Of a DNA stretch of 64,000 bases, positions 1-11,199 are shown one piece after another; position 1 is the first letter of the stretch; each line of letters opens with the position of its first letter. The notes under the pieces are model-generated. The model ran no database searches. It saw only the letters and a program-made list of their open reading frames with translations, and was not told the DNA's origin. Location of the stretch: the NCBI GenBank assembly GCA_023935145.1, contig CM043697.1, positions 55,934,001 to 55,998,000 of the forward strand. Reading direction: 5' to 3'. The stretch is from Bretschneidera sinensis. Its lineage: Eukaryota > Streptophyta > Magnoliopsida > Brassicales > Akaniaceae. The position numbers were made by a program, and so were the translations under genes.

Positions 1-1140
1 TAGGAACAACTTCGAGGAAAACAAAGAAGAATTCGAGAACGAAGCACCAATGGCAAAACAGCTCTAAAACCAGCAACCACCTGTGCGAGTACCGATAAAA
101 CAATCCTTCATCCCACAGAACATTGATCAACCATCATGTATTGCATACCAACCTGAGGTGGACTATTACATGTCTCCGCAAATATTGAATGCTTTGATTC
201 ACTTTAGGGGTACTCCTAATGAGGATCCACACTTGCACCTTCGAGAATTCTTTGACCTTTGCAAGTTCCAGCACATCCAAGGCCTAGACCAAGAAGGAAT
301 AAGGTTAATTCTGTTCCCTTTTCCTTAAAAGATAATGTTAAATTATGGTATAATTATTTGCCTGCAGTTTCTATCCACACTTGGGAGGAGTTGGCTAGCA
401 AATTCCTAAGGAAGTTTTCCCAGCCCAAAAGACGAGGCAAATGAGGAAGGAGATTCAGTCCTTCCAACAAAAGGATGGGGACCTCTTCTTCGAAGCGTGG
501 GAACACTTCAACGAGCTGCTACTCAAATGCCCACATCACAACCTACCTTAAGATGAACTGGTTCAAGATTTTTATGAAGGTTTGAGTGATACTAACAAAA
601 GTATTGTTGATTCAGGTTGTGGAGGAATGCTGATGTTGAAAAGTAGTGAAGAAGCTATGGAGCTCTTCGAAACCCTAAGCGAACACACTTAGCAATTCTC
701 ATCTCGAGGTAGACATGTAACCAAGAGTAAGGGTATGTATAAGGTAAATTTAAATGGAGGATCTTTTCCTCAAATAGCTGCTGTGGAGAGGAAACTAGAC
801 CTGTTGGTTAAAGCCATGGCTGCACAGAATGCCTCATCTAGCCTATCAGCTACACCACTCCAGGTATGTGCGATATTTTCCCAATTTGATCATAATACTG
901 ATACTTGTCCTTTGTATTCATCTGCGGATCCGAAACAAGCCAATTACGTGGGACCTAACAACTATCCACCGAAGAACAATCCTTATGCAAATACCTACAA
1001 CCCTAGATGGTGGAATCACCCGAATTTCTAGTGGAGCAACAATCAGAACAGTCAAGGGCAGCAAAGAAACTTCCAACCAGCAGCCCAATCTGTTCCCGAA
1101 CCAAAGAAGAGCGACCTTAAAAGTCTTGTGATGCAATTAG
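1..1140 (+). pseudogene. Degenerate gag of element 1
   Basis: Capsid-type retrotransposon gag (Retrotrans_gag family) in broken frames. Visible landmarks are the FRGTPNEDPHLHLREF stretch near 208-255, the FPFSLKDNVKLWYNYLP core near 315-365, and the EAWEHFNELL stretch near 495-525. A one-base shift near 326 moves the frame, and stops occur at 427-441 and near 550 and 690. The nucleocapsid zinc knuckle near 862-912 reads C-A-I-F-S-Q-F-D-H-N-T-D-T-C. The second cysteine of the CX2CX4HX4C box is replaced by Phe. The YNPRWWNHPNF segment after it is typical of Athila gag C-termini. It cannot make an intact protein. Confidence 0.8.
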
Positions 1141-1377
1141 CAACTCGGCAGTAACGATTAATGACCTCACAAGAACAGTTCATGGAAGAAACGAGGAAAT
1201 TTCAGACTGAAATGAGACAAACCACAGCGAAACATGATCAAGTCATTCAATGATTAGAGGTACAAACGGGGTAATTGGCCAAGGAACTGAGCAGCAGAAA
1301 GCAAGGAGAGCTCCCAGCCCAGCCACTGCCTAATCCAAGAGGACATCAACAACTGAATGCTGTAACAACCTTAAGAA

Positions 1378-1656
1378 GTGTTGATCATCGGCACCAATGA
1401 GCCTATACAAGCATCTCCAGACCATACCTCCACATCTAAGGTAAGAGAGATGGAAAAGGTAAATACACCTCCACCTTTCCCTCAAAGGTTGGTGAAACCT
1501 AAGAAAGAGACTAAACTGATTGATATTTTTGAAACCTTGAGAAAGGTGGAAATAAACATTCTTTTATTAGATGAAATCAAACAAATGCCTACATATGCTA
1601 AGTTTTTAAAAGATTATTGCACTAACAAAAAGAAGTTCAGGAACATGAGACAGTAG
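1378..1656 (+). pseudogene. Gag-protease linker of element 1
   Basis: A 92-codon open stretch between gag and protease. It contains the segment ending FLKDYCTNKKKFRNMRQ, which in Athila polyproteins lies just upstream of the aspartic protease. The protease frame follows immediately after its stop at 1654-1656, so this is a linker cut off by a frameshift. No catalytic residues are seen or expected. Confidence 0.55.
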
Positions 1657-1658
1657 CC

Positions 1659-2411
1659 TTGACTGAAGAGGTAAGTGTTGTACTATTAAGAAAACTACCA
1701 CCAAAACTGACAGATCCGGGTAGTTTCACCATTCCTTGCAGACTAAGTGACCAGCTATTTGAACATGCACTATTGGATCTAGGAGCAAGCGTCAATCTGT
1801 TGCCATACAATGTATTCGAGACACTACGTTTGGGGGAGCTCCAACTGACCTCCATCACTTTGCAATTGGCTGACAGAAGCATCAAACGACCGAGAGGTAT
1901 CCTCGAGGATGTTTTGGTAAGAGTAGGTAAATTTATTTTACCCGCTGATTTTATGGTCTTAGATATGGAAGAATGTCATATGCCATCACCTCTCCCCATC
2001 ATTTTGGGAAGACCCTTTATGATAACTACTGATACCAAAATTAATGTAAAAAGGGGCATCGTCACAATTACAGTAAATGATGAGGACATGGAATTCCAAA
2101 TATTTAATACATTAAAATCAACCAAAGATGATAATGCATACTCTAACGTAAGTTTGATGCAAGGTGTTGTTGAGAAAGTTTCTCGGGTCCATCACACTGT
2201 TTCATCGGAGACCATCCCCAACCATGAGGAAATAAGATTGAAAATTAGGCCAGAGGATAATGATGTGATTAAAGACATCAATAGAACTATACACCCCATC
2301 AAGAACACATCACAGCCTCCAAGTAAGTATAATCCTCAAGTTGAAAATCCTGAACTTACTAATACAGCTTTTCCTTTTTTTATTAACCAGGCACCAAGAT
2401 TAAAGATGTAG
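1659..2411 (+). CDS. Retropepsin-like aspartic protease of element 1
   Basis: A 250-codon open frame carrying the Athila protease. The catalytic signature DLGAS is at residues 40-44, followed by the NLLPY segment and later by ILGRPF near residue 119, the usual flap-distal motif. It would cleave the Gag-Pol polyprotein in the virus-like particle. The frame is open but lacks upstream gag continuity and ends before any RT sequence. It is therefore a surviving domain of a dead element and not a stand-alone gene. The first ATG is only the first Met in the frame; in the parent it would be inside the polyprotein. Confidence 0.75.
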   Translation: MTEEVSVVLLRKLPPKLTDPGSFTIPCRLSDQLFEHALLDLGASVNLLPYNVFETLRLGELQLTSITLQLADRSIKRPRGILEDVLVRVGKFILPADFMVLDMEECHMPSPLPIILGRPFMITTDTKINVKRGIVTITVNDEDMEFQIFNTLKSTKDDNAYSNVSLMQGVVEKVSRVHHTVSSETIPNHEEIRLKIRPEDNDVIKDINRTIHPIKNTSQPPSKYNPQVENPELTNTAFPFFINQAPRLKM

Positions 2412-3147
2412 CAGCTGTCAAGGGCACTTGAACCACCTGATGTGGGCTATAAGTGCCCCCTTCAACAGGAGTAGCACTGTATCAAGAGAGCACTTGAGAC
2501 GTTTCACATTTTTCAATCATGTAGCTCAAGCGCCTCTACTAAGGTTAGTGGTACTGAGGCCACTAACGCATGGTAAGGTTGTATTGTTCTTGCTTTATCA
2601 TTCCAGCCTTGGTAAGTTTTTATTTTTGTCCATAAATACACTTAGCGATCGAGCGTACTATTCAGTGTGCTCGAGCACAAGAGTGCGATCGAGTGCACTC
2701 GTGATAGACAGTCACGTGATGGACTTAAACACTTTACCCCTCGCCCTAACTCCCTCTCACTCTCTTTACATCATCACTCACTCACCACCAAACGACTCCG
2801 GCACACCACCAACACCACCATCACCACCATCCAGCACCGCCACGTCCCTCTCCCCATTGCACATCCCTTCCAATACATAAGGTATCCATTTTATTTACAC
2901 ATGAATTTTTAATGTTTTATTTACACTTTCAATATATATATGTGGTATCTTGTGTATGATTGGGTGTTATTATGTTTACAAGAGGTTAGGAACACTCTCG
3001 AATCCATAAGACCATAGCTTAGTCTTTTGTCTCCCACAAGCTGTTCGAGAAAAAGACTAACCGTGTGCGATCGAGCGCACGACAATTGCAATCGAGCACA
3101 TAGTCCAGTGTGCGATCGAGCGCATATATTCGTGATCGATCGCAAAT
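2412..3147 (+). repeat. Non-coding spacer with GCGATCGAGCGC motif clusters (pol region deleted)
   Basis: Where RT, RNase H and integrase would be expected there is only 0.7 kb of sequence with no recognisable domain. It has two clusters of a near-palindromic motif of the form TGCGATCGAGCGCA, at about 2645-2720 and 3064-3145. The same motif clusters in the U3 part of this element's own LTR (about 5888-5952) and of the family-B LTRs. This suggests the spacer is LTR-derived or recombined sequence. Proline/serine-rich open frames in 2428-2912 look accidental. Confidence 0.55.
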
Positions 3148-4074
3148 TTGACAGAAACTAGGATCGATATGTCAAAGCAAACCGCTTCCACCTCCCGTGC
3201 CTCTAGCAGCCGTGTCCAGTCATCCCGGCCAAGTATCAAGCAGAGAGAACTTTTATTCGAGACCACTTTCGCCATCGATGAAGTCTTCAAGCAATTGGAT
3301 GCCACTCAATGGGCGGTCCAAGCATTTAAACACCAGGGGTTGAAGAGGCTTTTTAAACCAGTCTGCTCGACTGCTTACACCCAGCTGGTAGTCCAATTCT
3401 ATGAGAGCATGTCTTTTGACTGCAGCAAACCAAGAGTATTGACTTCATCAGTCTAGGGCACATCCATCGAGGTGACTAGTGCTGACATAGCCACTGCTCT
3501 TCATTGCTGTAATGAGTCCCCTTTGGAGGACACCGATATCGAGGAGCAGCCGGACTCTTTTGACCTGTCAACGATTATTGAGGATATGTGCGCTGGCCAG
3601 TACGCCGATAGACACAACAACACAGCGAGCCGATCAAAGTTACCACCACGACTTTGGCTTGTAGACACTATCCTTCAGCACAATGTGTGTCTATTGGGGC
3701 ACAAGACACAAAGGAGAAACCGGCTTCTACAGACATTGTATGCCTTCCACAGAGGTCACTGGTACTCTTTTCCCACTGTTATATGGAGCCAGCTGCATAA
3801 ATTTTGGGATCATGTCCATGGTCGTCAGACCACCACGGCCAATGCGTGGGAGCTCCCATTCCCATTCCTACTCTCGTACATATTCAAGAAGAAAGGGATT
3901 AAGGGGACCACCAGGGATGGACCAGTGCAAGAGCATTCCTTCTTTGGGAAGGCTCAGTGGACACATAGCCTCTCGCACATGCCTCTAGGATTCCTAGCCC
4001 CTGCACCTGCAGTTGAGAGGGCTGAGGAGGATTATATGGAGACAGAGACCCCTGCAGTTAGCCCATTGCGATAG
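3148..4074 (+). pseudogene. Env-position 'putative plant transposon protein' ORF of element 1
   Basis: Two consecutive open stretches in the same frame (3148-3453 and 3457-4074) are separated by a single TAG at 3454-3456, so this is one ORF with a premature stop. The sequence pattern, with QAFKHQGLKRLFKP, YTQLVVQFYESM, then EVTSADIATALHC and LPPRLWLVDTILQHNV, resembles the plant transposon protein domain found downstream of pol in Athila elements. A continuation in the same style runs to about 4296 (FVRQEAMLQAILYRLPPALG). No signal peptide or transmembrane segment is obvious. Function of this family is not established. The assignment is by motif memory. Confidence 0.5.
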
Positions 4075-4296
4075 GAGGACCATCCAAACATAGGACCCAC
4101 AGAGTCTTAGCACTTTCTCACTGAGTTGTCCTCTTTCCGAGGTGAGGTCTCTGCAGCCACATCACTCGTGCACCAGTGCATAGATGGTTTGGAGGCACAG
4201 TTTGTACGACAGGAGGCGATGCTACAGGCCATTCTTTATCGCCTACCTCCGGCACTCGGTACCTCTTCGACTGCACCACCCATTGATCAGCAGTGA

Positions 4297-5703
4297 GAGG
4301 ATACTCCGTCTGGCTGAAGATGTTAAAACTTAGCGCTCATGGGAAGCACCCCAAAGCATATCCTTTTTAGTATTTTATTTTATTTACTTTCCTATAGCTG
4401 TTTATTATTACTTGTTTTCCATTTTATGTTTGTTTGTCTTTCTTTTTCAAGGACAGAGTGAGTGCATCCAGTTGAAGTTTGGGGGTGTGCTACGAGCTAT
4501 GCTAGCCATATAGTTCTCCATCTCCCAGGTCAGCTCCTTCCATGCTATTCGCACATTGGGGACAGTGTACAATTTAAGTTTGGGGGTATGGGGACACACT
4601 CACACACACACTATGTCCCATTTTTTTTTTGTTTTTTTAAAGATAAATGCATGATTCATTTTGTTCCAAACATTTTGGGTGATATAAACAAACAATATGA
4701 TTTGACTTTATAAGTGAGCTTAACACCTTGAACATATAGGTCAATAATTAAGTTTTGAACCTAGATCACTTACTTTTAGGCATTTAAAGATTCACAAGTT
4801 TGACATAAACTAACACGAGCACATTAGCACATAGTTGTGTGGGGTATGACATGTAATTTTGATTTGTATGTTTCTTTTAGTCGACTGTGAACTAGATGGC
4901 CTGTTAGATTAACGCTTTGGCATAAATAAAAAAAAATTTGTTATTTCCCAAAAAGAAAAATGCTCCTAAAGATCAGTAAACTAATTTTCCACTGAGTAAC
5001 TGGCCCTCTTGCCTCAGTAAGCAGTGAGTGTCACGTCAAAAGGTGAAAATTTTGTGCACTATGATCATTAAAAAGAACTATTCACTAAGTAACTGGCCCT
5101 TTTGCCTCAGTAAGTAGTGAGTGTCACGTCAAAAGGTGAAAATTCTGATTGGTAGCATTAAGACCTGTTAGTTTCGTAGCCTTTTTGACTCGAGTTAGTA
5201 AGTCCTTAGGGGTGTCTTTACACCTAATGCCTTAAGACCATCTGGTTTGGGAGTCATTGGCTAAACACTCGCTACATGAGTCAAATAGAAAGCTTAAGGG
5301 AACTAACTTGGCAAAAATCTCACAAACAAAAGAAAAGAAGAAAAACTATGCCATTTTTGTTTATTCTAATAGGAAATTTGGTGAATCTTGAGACATCGAA
5401 ACACTACACATTAGAATTATTTGGAAACCTAATCTTTTATGTGATTGTTCACCACACACTAAAGTTAAACTTATGATGTCTTAAATTGCCTCATGAAAGT
5501 GATTTGCATTCAAAACTCCTATTCATTGCAAAGATATGTTTATATTTGTTAAGCTTGTTCATGAATGCGCATCATAATTTTGTGTGAAAACCTAAACTTT
5601 TGTGGACACTATGGATATTGGATCTATCTATGTGTCGTTATTTTTTATTTTAATTTTTAGTTTTGTATTGCTAAGGGACTAGCAATATGTAAGTTTGGGG
5701 GTG
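4297..5703 (+). other. 3' noncoding region of element 1 with hairpin block and polypurine tracts
   Basis: No coding function is seen. A block shared by every Athila-type element here lies at about 4313-4365 and contains a short hairpin, TGGG-N6-CCCA, at 4340-4353. AAGTTTGGGGG-type purine tracts occur at about 4474, 4575 and 5691. The last one abuts the LTR and is the likely plus-strand primer. A segment reading CCACTGAGTAACTGG...CCTCAGTAAGCAGTGAG occurs twice in tandem (about 4988-5054 and 5078-5143) and carries the inverted pair ACTGAG/CTCAGT. The same region is recognisable in elements A and A2. Confidence 0.6.
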
Positions 5704-6967
5704 TGATAGGTGCTTAAATATTCAAATTTAAGCCCCCTTATTTACATTTTTAAGTCCTTAGTTATGTTAATTTAGTCCATTTTACTTCATTTCTGTGTTT
5801 TACATGTTTCTATAGGGTTTTGGATCAAAAGAAGCATTCTTGGCACCTAAGGGAAGAAATCTGGAAATCCTGGAGCAACTACTGGCAAAAGTGCGATAGA
5901 GCGCACTATTAGGTGCGATTGAGCGCAAAACACATGCGATCGAGCGCATATGTACGGGCATGAACAGTAAAACGGCAGAACCAATTTTGGAAATTGAAGA
6001 GGTTTTACGTTTTAGGAAGTTTAGGGTTTCCTAAGTCTTCTAGGTTATTCAACCCCTATAAATACACCTGTAAACACACACAAAGGACATGACTTCTTTT
6101 ATCTTTTGCTTAGCTCCGAATTGTAAGCTTTGGAGAGGATTGACAACCTGTCTCTATAGTATTCTTCGGGTTTTATAATTTATGTTTAGTTTATGCTATG
6201 ATGTTTATCTTAGACAACATGTGTAACTAACTCTTTATAGGGCTCGATTGAAGCCATAGTTATGCTTTCCCATATATACATTCATTGATTATCTTTGCAA
6301 TAGCCTTGATTATGATACTTAACTTGATTAATGCCTGTGTTTATTTAAATTCCTCATATGTATATGTCTGATCAATACGTGCATGTGGTATGGACTTGTT
6401 AGTTAGATCAATTTGGATGACCGAGTCCTGGGTCTGACATTAGTAACAAAAGATATCCACACCAGATTCTTGGGTTAATCAACATGGGAAACCGGGAGTA
6501 GATACCATACCCTAAGTCCTGTGTGGTTGTTGATTTCCATAGGTCCTATGCTCTCTTAAGGAACAACTCAGTAGATACCATGTTGAATCCCTTAAGAAAG
6601 AAAAGAGTTAGAGTAGATACCATGCCTAACTTGTTACTTAGGGAAATCAATAGCTTAAGGAGTAGATACCATGCCCTTAGGTTGACAACCATTAGGTATT
6701 CATAGGAAGGCTAGCGCATTGACCTATTACTCATTGGGAAAGTATGACTAGTGGTGGATATCAAAGCCCTATGTCTCATTATTATTAATTCACATTCAAC
6801 AGTTATTTTGATATTCTTTTATTAAGAAACTGATTCTAAAACGAAATTCACCAATTCCTGTGGAAATGATCTCATACTTGCACACTATGCTACCATTGAC
6901 CTTGTGCACTTGCAAGTAAAACCGTACGGTTATTTACTTATTTATTTAGGTAGATAAACGCGCAACA
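5704..6967 (+). repeat. 3' LTR of element 1 (about 1.26 kb)
   Basis: It begins TGATAGGTGC directly after the polypurine tract and ends near CGCAACA. The exact 3' boundary is uncertain by a few bases because the partner LTR is outside the window. U3 contains three GCGATCGAGCGC-type motifs (about 5888-5952). A TATA-like CTATAAATAC lies near 6055. The U5 end has the CCTGTGGAAATGATCTC...ACTTGCACA run that corresponds to CCCTGTGGATTCGACCTCGCACTTGCACA in family A. Four scattered AGTAGATACCAT copies lie between 6495 and 6670. Unlike families A and B there is no RTCCCACATCG motif. Confidence 0.7.
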
Positions 6968-6976
6968 CACAACTAA

Positions 6977-7262
6977 AATCGTTAACCAGTGATGCAACTA
7001 AAGTTGTCAACGAATGACGCATCCAAAGCCGTTAGCTAACGACGCATATAGATTCGTCGTCACCGATGCAACTAAAGTCGTCAGCCAATGACACACTGCA
7101 ACCATCACCTCCAATGCTCCAAAGCTGTCAGCTAATGATGCATCAAAATTCGTAAGCCAATGACACACTTAAAGTCATCGTCACCGACGCATCTAAAGCT
7201 GTCATCTCCAACACCCCAAATTCGTCATCTCCGACGCACCAAAATCGTTGTCTTCAACACAA
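6977..7262. repeat. Degenerate short tandem repeat, about 25-29 bp units
   Basis: About ten diverged copies of a unit resembling AAAGTCGTCAGCCAATGACG, each ending in a GACGCA or GACACA stretch. No open frame runs through it. The origin is not clear. It is followed by 7263-7490, in which I see nothing recognisable apart from a few CAAAAGCCTGA repeats. Confidence 0.6.
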
Positions 7263-7496
7263 TAAGTTCTCATAACTGAGGCACAAACCTTCGCTCTCTA
7301 AGTGCCAAAGACTTAGGTATATCTAGGCTCAGAGAATGGTATAACAACCAACTAAGGCACCTTCCCATCCAAAGGTCACTCACCTTAGAGTTGATAACTC
7401 TTTTAGTAAAAGCCTGATGAGGGTGCCCCGAGCATCTTCACACTTGATACTCTTTCAACAAAAGCCTGAATAGGTACTGTTTTACCAAAAATCTGA

Positions 7497-7690
7497 GGAG
7501 GTTGCATCGAGCCACTTTGGCCTAGATCCAGTTTCTCCAACGACTCTGAGGAGGTAGCCCCGAGCTACTTCGACCTTGGTCCAATTTCTCCATCAACTCC
7601 AACATGGTAGCCTCGAGCTACTTCGGCCTCAATAAAGTTTCTCTATCGACTCCGATGAGGTATCCCCGAGCTACTTCGACCTCAGTCTCT
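7497..7690. repeat. 53-bp minisatellite, copy cluster 1 (about 4 units)
   Basis: Units of the pattern GAGGTAGCCCCGAGCTACTT, then CGACCTCGGTCCAGTTTCTC, then CATCGACTCCGA. The same unit forms the long array at 33665-34512 and the short one at 40720-40935. The unit contains the dyad GTAGC...GAGCTAC. The cluster stops abruptly at a Tekay LTR fragment. Confidence 0.75.
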
Positions 7691-7691
7691 G

Positions 7692-7759
7692 AAATGACCC
7701 ATCCTGGGTTGGCTACCCCCAAGATGGTGTCATCATATTTTGAAATCCCAACGCTACAT
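7692..7759 (-). repeat. Tekay LTR terminal fragment
   Basis: About 68 bp similar to the first 68 bp of the adjacent LTR (7760 onward): GAAATGACCCATCCTGGGTT against GTAACGACCCATCTCGGATT, then CATCATATTTTGAAA against CATCACATTTTGAAA. It looks like a duplicated or nested LTR end lying next to the full LTR copy. Confidence 0.55.
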
Positions 7760-9423
7760 TGTAACGACCCATCTCGGATTGGCCATCCCCTAGACTACGT
7801 CATCACATTTTGAAAATCCTAGCACAACACATATACGTAACAATATAAAATACATCAACTGAAATTATATACATACATATTATACATGAATATTTACAAA
7901 TATTTTTTCCCATTAGTTTGATGATGTGGACCATGTGGCTTTACAGATAATGACTCAGTCTGAATCATAGCTCAACAATCTATATGTCATGCCTGCTACC
8001 TGAAATTATTTAACAATAAGGAATGAGTTTCACAACCTTAGTGAATTAAATTTACTAGAAGTTCTTGATTATATACTTCCAATCACATCTTCTAATTCAG
8101 TTGCTTCGAATAATCTTTCGATATTCATTCATCTATTTTATCATATAATTCAATAACAATATTTTGTTATTACTACTCATTTCACAATTCCTACTATTAT
8201 ACAATCTCTTCTTAAATTAATCATCAAATATATCAATTTTTCAATCATATATTTTATCGTCTCTAAATTTTCAATTCAACCTCATCATTTACCTCGTCAT
8301 GAGGTTCACAACATATAATCACTCACTCAGATAATTCTTATCATATCAACTTTCATATTTCTTTCTCATCATATCTGTCTCTCTGTGAAACTTGTTCATT
8401 TATCAATAAATTTACAATCAATAATGACATTTTCCCATCTTTAGCAATAATAATAAATATTTGAAACAAATGCAATGCACGAATTTAAATTATCAGATAA
8501 TTTCATATTAGCATTTGTGAATGTCTTTCCACATGTCGACATTTTTTAGCTTAGACCGGTTGCCTTACTGGTTCTTTTATTTTCATTCAGACTGGCTGCC
8601 TTCCCAATTCTTTTATTTTTAGCTATACCAGCTGCCACGATTCTCTTATTTCATTTAGACTGACTGCCTTTCCAGTTCTTTTCAGTTAGACCAGCTTTCT
8701 TCCTGGTATTTTATTTCATTCATATGAGCAATAATATGAAATCAAGCATACATTCAAGCACTCAATTCAACTATCTAGCTCTTTCTCAAATTTATTATTT
8801 TTTTATCATATTCATTAATTATCTCCTCCTATTTCCTATCAAAATATCAATAATTATTTCAATAATATTTCTACTCACGCAATAAATCTTTAACATATTG
8901 ATTTTTCCTATCATATCCGTCAACCAACTTTCATATATCATCCAATCATATTTTAATAATTAATTCAAATATCATTACTTTATATTTCATATTTATCTCA
9001 ATTACTAAAAGTAAATCTAACTCACCACATAGCACTTAGAGCTACCCGTGGATCACCTCATTGCATTTCCTGCTCTTTTCAGCAATTTTTCCCAATTACT
9101 GATCGTCAACACCTGACATAATATTTATATTAAAATTCATAATTATTCTTCAATTTTTATGTAATTCATACCTTTAAATTTCTACATCAAATTCCGAGTA
9201 TTTTTCATGTATGAAAATTTTCAAAAATAAATTTCACATTATTACTTTTTGTTTTTCCTAAAGTTTATTTCGAATCTCTTTAAAATTCTCCCGTAAACCT
9301 CTTTAAAATTTCAATATTTCAACATTTTTTTGGGTCCCTAGGTGTTTAAAGAAATAGAATAATTTGAATTGAAGTTGAAGAAAACCAAACAGGATTTGGT
9401 AAAAAATAAATAAAATAAACTAA

Positions 9424-9426
<3 letters not shown>

Positions 9427-9492
<66 letters not shown>
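9427..9492. repeat. (TA)33 microsatellite
   Basis: An uninterrupted TA dinucleotide run of 66 bp inside Tekay LTR copy 1. It is absent from the second LTR copy, so it expanded after the copies separated. Confidence 0.97.
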
Positions 9493-9493
<1 letters not shown>

Positions 9494-9525
9494 CACCCCC
9501 CTTTTTGCTGCCACAATTGCTATGT

Positions 9526-9560
9526 GTTGTCTAACATGCATATCTTGCATGTTAGACAAC
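9526..9560. repeat. Perfect 15-bp inverted repeat with 5-bp loop
   Basis: Arm GTTGTCTAACATGCA (9526-9540), loop TATCT, arm TGCATGTTAGACAAC (9546-9560). All 15 base pairs match. It lies just after the TA run in the LTR, in a stretch (about 9493-9640) without a counterpart in the other Tekay LTR. It may be a small insertion carrying its own hairpin. Confidence 0.9.
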
Positions 9561-10200
9561 TAACATATGTATCCAGGTGTTGGCCTTTTTTTTTCTTTTC
9601 TTCTTAACCCCCCACGTGGTGGCCTTTTTTTTAAAAAAAGAATTTTTTTTATTCAATCATAAATTTTTCATATATTATTTTAATTCCATGTCATAATTAT
9701 CAAATTACTTCTTTACCCTTACTTTAATAACACAGGTATTACAAACACATATATACAACAATATAAAACCATCAATTTAAATTATATACATACATAAATC
9801 TTCAACCCTCAACATGAGGGTTACATTATTAAAATCCCAACTTAAACCATATATACTACATATTATACATGAATATTTATAAAAAAAATTTCCACTAGTC
9901 TGAGGATATGGACCACAAGGCTTACAGATAATCACTCAGTCTGAATAACAACTCACAAATCTATTTGTTCTGTCTGCTACCTAAAATTATTTAACAATAA
10001 GGAGTGAGCTTCACAAGCTTAGTGAATTAAATTTACTAAAAGTATTCGATTTGTATACTTTCAGTCATATCTTATAATTCAATCGTTTCTAATTCACCAA
10101 TATTAATCATCTATTTCTTCACATATAATAATTCAATCTCTCAAATAATCTTCTAATATTCATTCATCTATTATCTCATATAATTCAACAATAACATTAT

Positions 10201-10914
10201 TGATGTGAACCCGTGGAATAAAAATCCCTTGAACCCACAATCAAATTGAAACTTACCCTAGAAAGCCAAGAATCAAGTCAAGATAATCTAGACCCGTTGA
10301 AATCTTGTTTCAAGAACCTAGATTCAGTGAGAACGCCATAAAGGATTTTCCTTTGATAAGTTTTTAGTTCAATTAATAACAAGTAGAGAAAACTGAAAAA
10401 TCTCTATAAAGAAAACTTCAGTCATGTTCAACTTACCCTCAAAATATGGCTATAAGTGTTTTTGTACCCCTCAATGAAACCCTATGGCCGAATAAGGCCT
10501 ACATCAATTAAAAACATGGGTTGAACATCTTTAAGTCCAAAACATCCTAAACTACACGCATATAGCTAATAAAAGAAGTCTACTTAATGAATCAAATAGT
10601 TCCAAACACCTAAAACCATAGAAATATAAAATAGGCCCACATACCTATACTTAATGAAATAAAAAGTATACACAAAACCATTAGGCTATGCCGCCCCCCT
10701 CTGTAGCTTGTATCACATGGATTAAAGTTGGTTCTTCTTCTTTCAAGCCCATTTTGAATGTTAGGGTCTTGCTCGATAAATTTGCAAACTTGGCCCAAGT
10801 GGATTGCACCAATCCTTGCATTGTTTCCTTGATCTTCTTAGCTCTTGACCTTGTGATTGGCCATCTGGAACTTGCAAGGGATCTTTAAGACTCGGTCCAC
10901 CATGGTGCCCATCA
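10201..10914 (-). repeat. 3' LTR of CRM element D (714 bp)
   Basis: On the minus strand it starts TGATGGGCACCATGG at 10914 and ends GGTTCACATCA at 10201. The segment 10427-10914 is highly similar to 16091-16581. The remaining 10201-10426 has no visible match in the other LTR. The pol frame enters it and stops near 10761. Confidence 0.7.
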
Positions 10915-11130
10915 TTCCCCCTCTCCTCAAAATGATTCGACCTCGAATCGTCAGCTACATCAAAGGGAGAAAGATCATAAACATTGAAAGTAGTATAGAC
11001 ATTATACTCGCATGGAAAATCCACTTTATAAGCATTATCATTAATTTTCTCAAGGATTTGGAAAGGTCCATCTCCTCGAGGATGCAAGTTAGTCATTCTA
11101 TGGGCTGGGAATCTTTCTTTGTGCATGTGA
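10761..11130 (-). pseudogene. Element D integrase C-terminal tail overlapping the LTR
   Basis: Minus-strand frame reading PRGDGPFQILEKINDNAYKVD, then TFNVYDLSPFDV, then FEERGNDGHHGG. The last residues are encoded by the first bases of the 3' LTR (TGATGGGCACCATGG). In CRM chromoviruses a CR motif replaces the chromodomain and likewise reaches into the LTR. The role known for the family is targeting integration to centromeric chromatin. Whether this copy was ever centromere-targeted cannot be seen here. Confidence 0.6.
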
Positions 11131-11199
11131 ACCCAAACCCAATCTCCTGGTTCAAAGATGACACGCCTTCACCCTTTATTGGCTTGGGAAGCAAACTTT

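Larger units (their letters stand above)
1..6967 (+). mobile_element. Athila-lineage Ty3/gypsy element (element 1), 5' end outside window
   Basis: A decayed LTR retrotransposon entering from the left edge. In order: gag remnant (about 1-1140), retropepsin (1659-2411), a gap where RT, RNase H and integrase should be, an env-position ORF (3148-4074), a long 3' noncoding region, a polypurine tract (5691-5701) and one LTR (5704 to about 6967). The protease motifs, the post-coding hairpin block and the env-position ORF fit the Athila lineage. Several in-frame stops and the missing RT-IN make it non-autonomous. The 5' LTR is not in the window, so no target-site duplication can be checked. Confidence 0.8.
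7760..9743 (-). repeat. Tekay-type chromovirus LTR, copy 1 (about 2.0 kb)
   Basis: Read on the minus strand it starts TGTAATACCTGTG (9743 leftward) and ends GGGTCGTTACA (7760), the terminal style of Tekay/Del LTRs. It is colinear with the second copy (9744-10200 joined to 16582-17645), sharing blocks such as TACCTGAAATTATTTAACAA and TTTCCTGCTCTTTTCAGCAA. It contains four repeats of a GACCAG...CTGGT dyad (about 8555-8720), a (TA)n run and a 15-bp hairpin. No 5-bp target duplication is seen (TACAT left, AACAC right). This fits a tandem LTR arrangement and not a clean solo insertion. Confidence 0.65.

Noticed and set aside
2428..2912. Two overlapping open frames rich in Ser, Pro, Thr and His
   Set aside because: Low-complexity CACCA-type sequence in a transposon spacer; no homology recognised.
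9338..9559. Minus-strand open frame rich in Tyr-Ile
   Set aside because: It is a translation of the (TA)n run and has no coding character.
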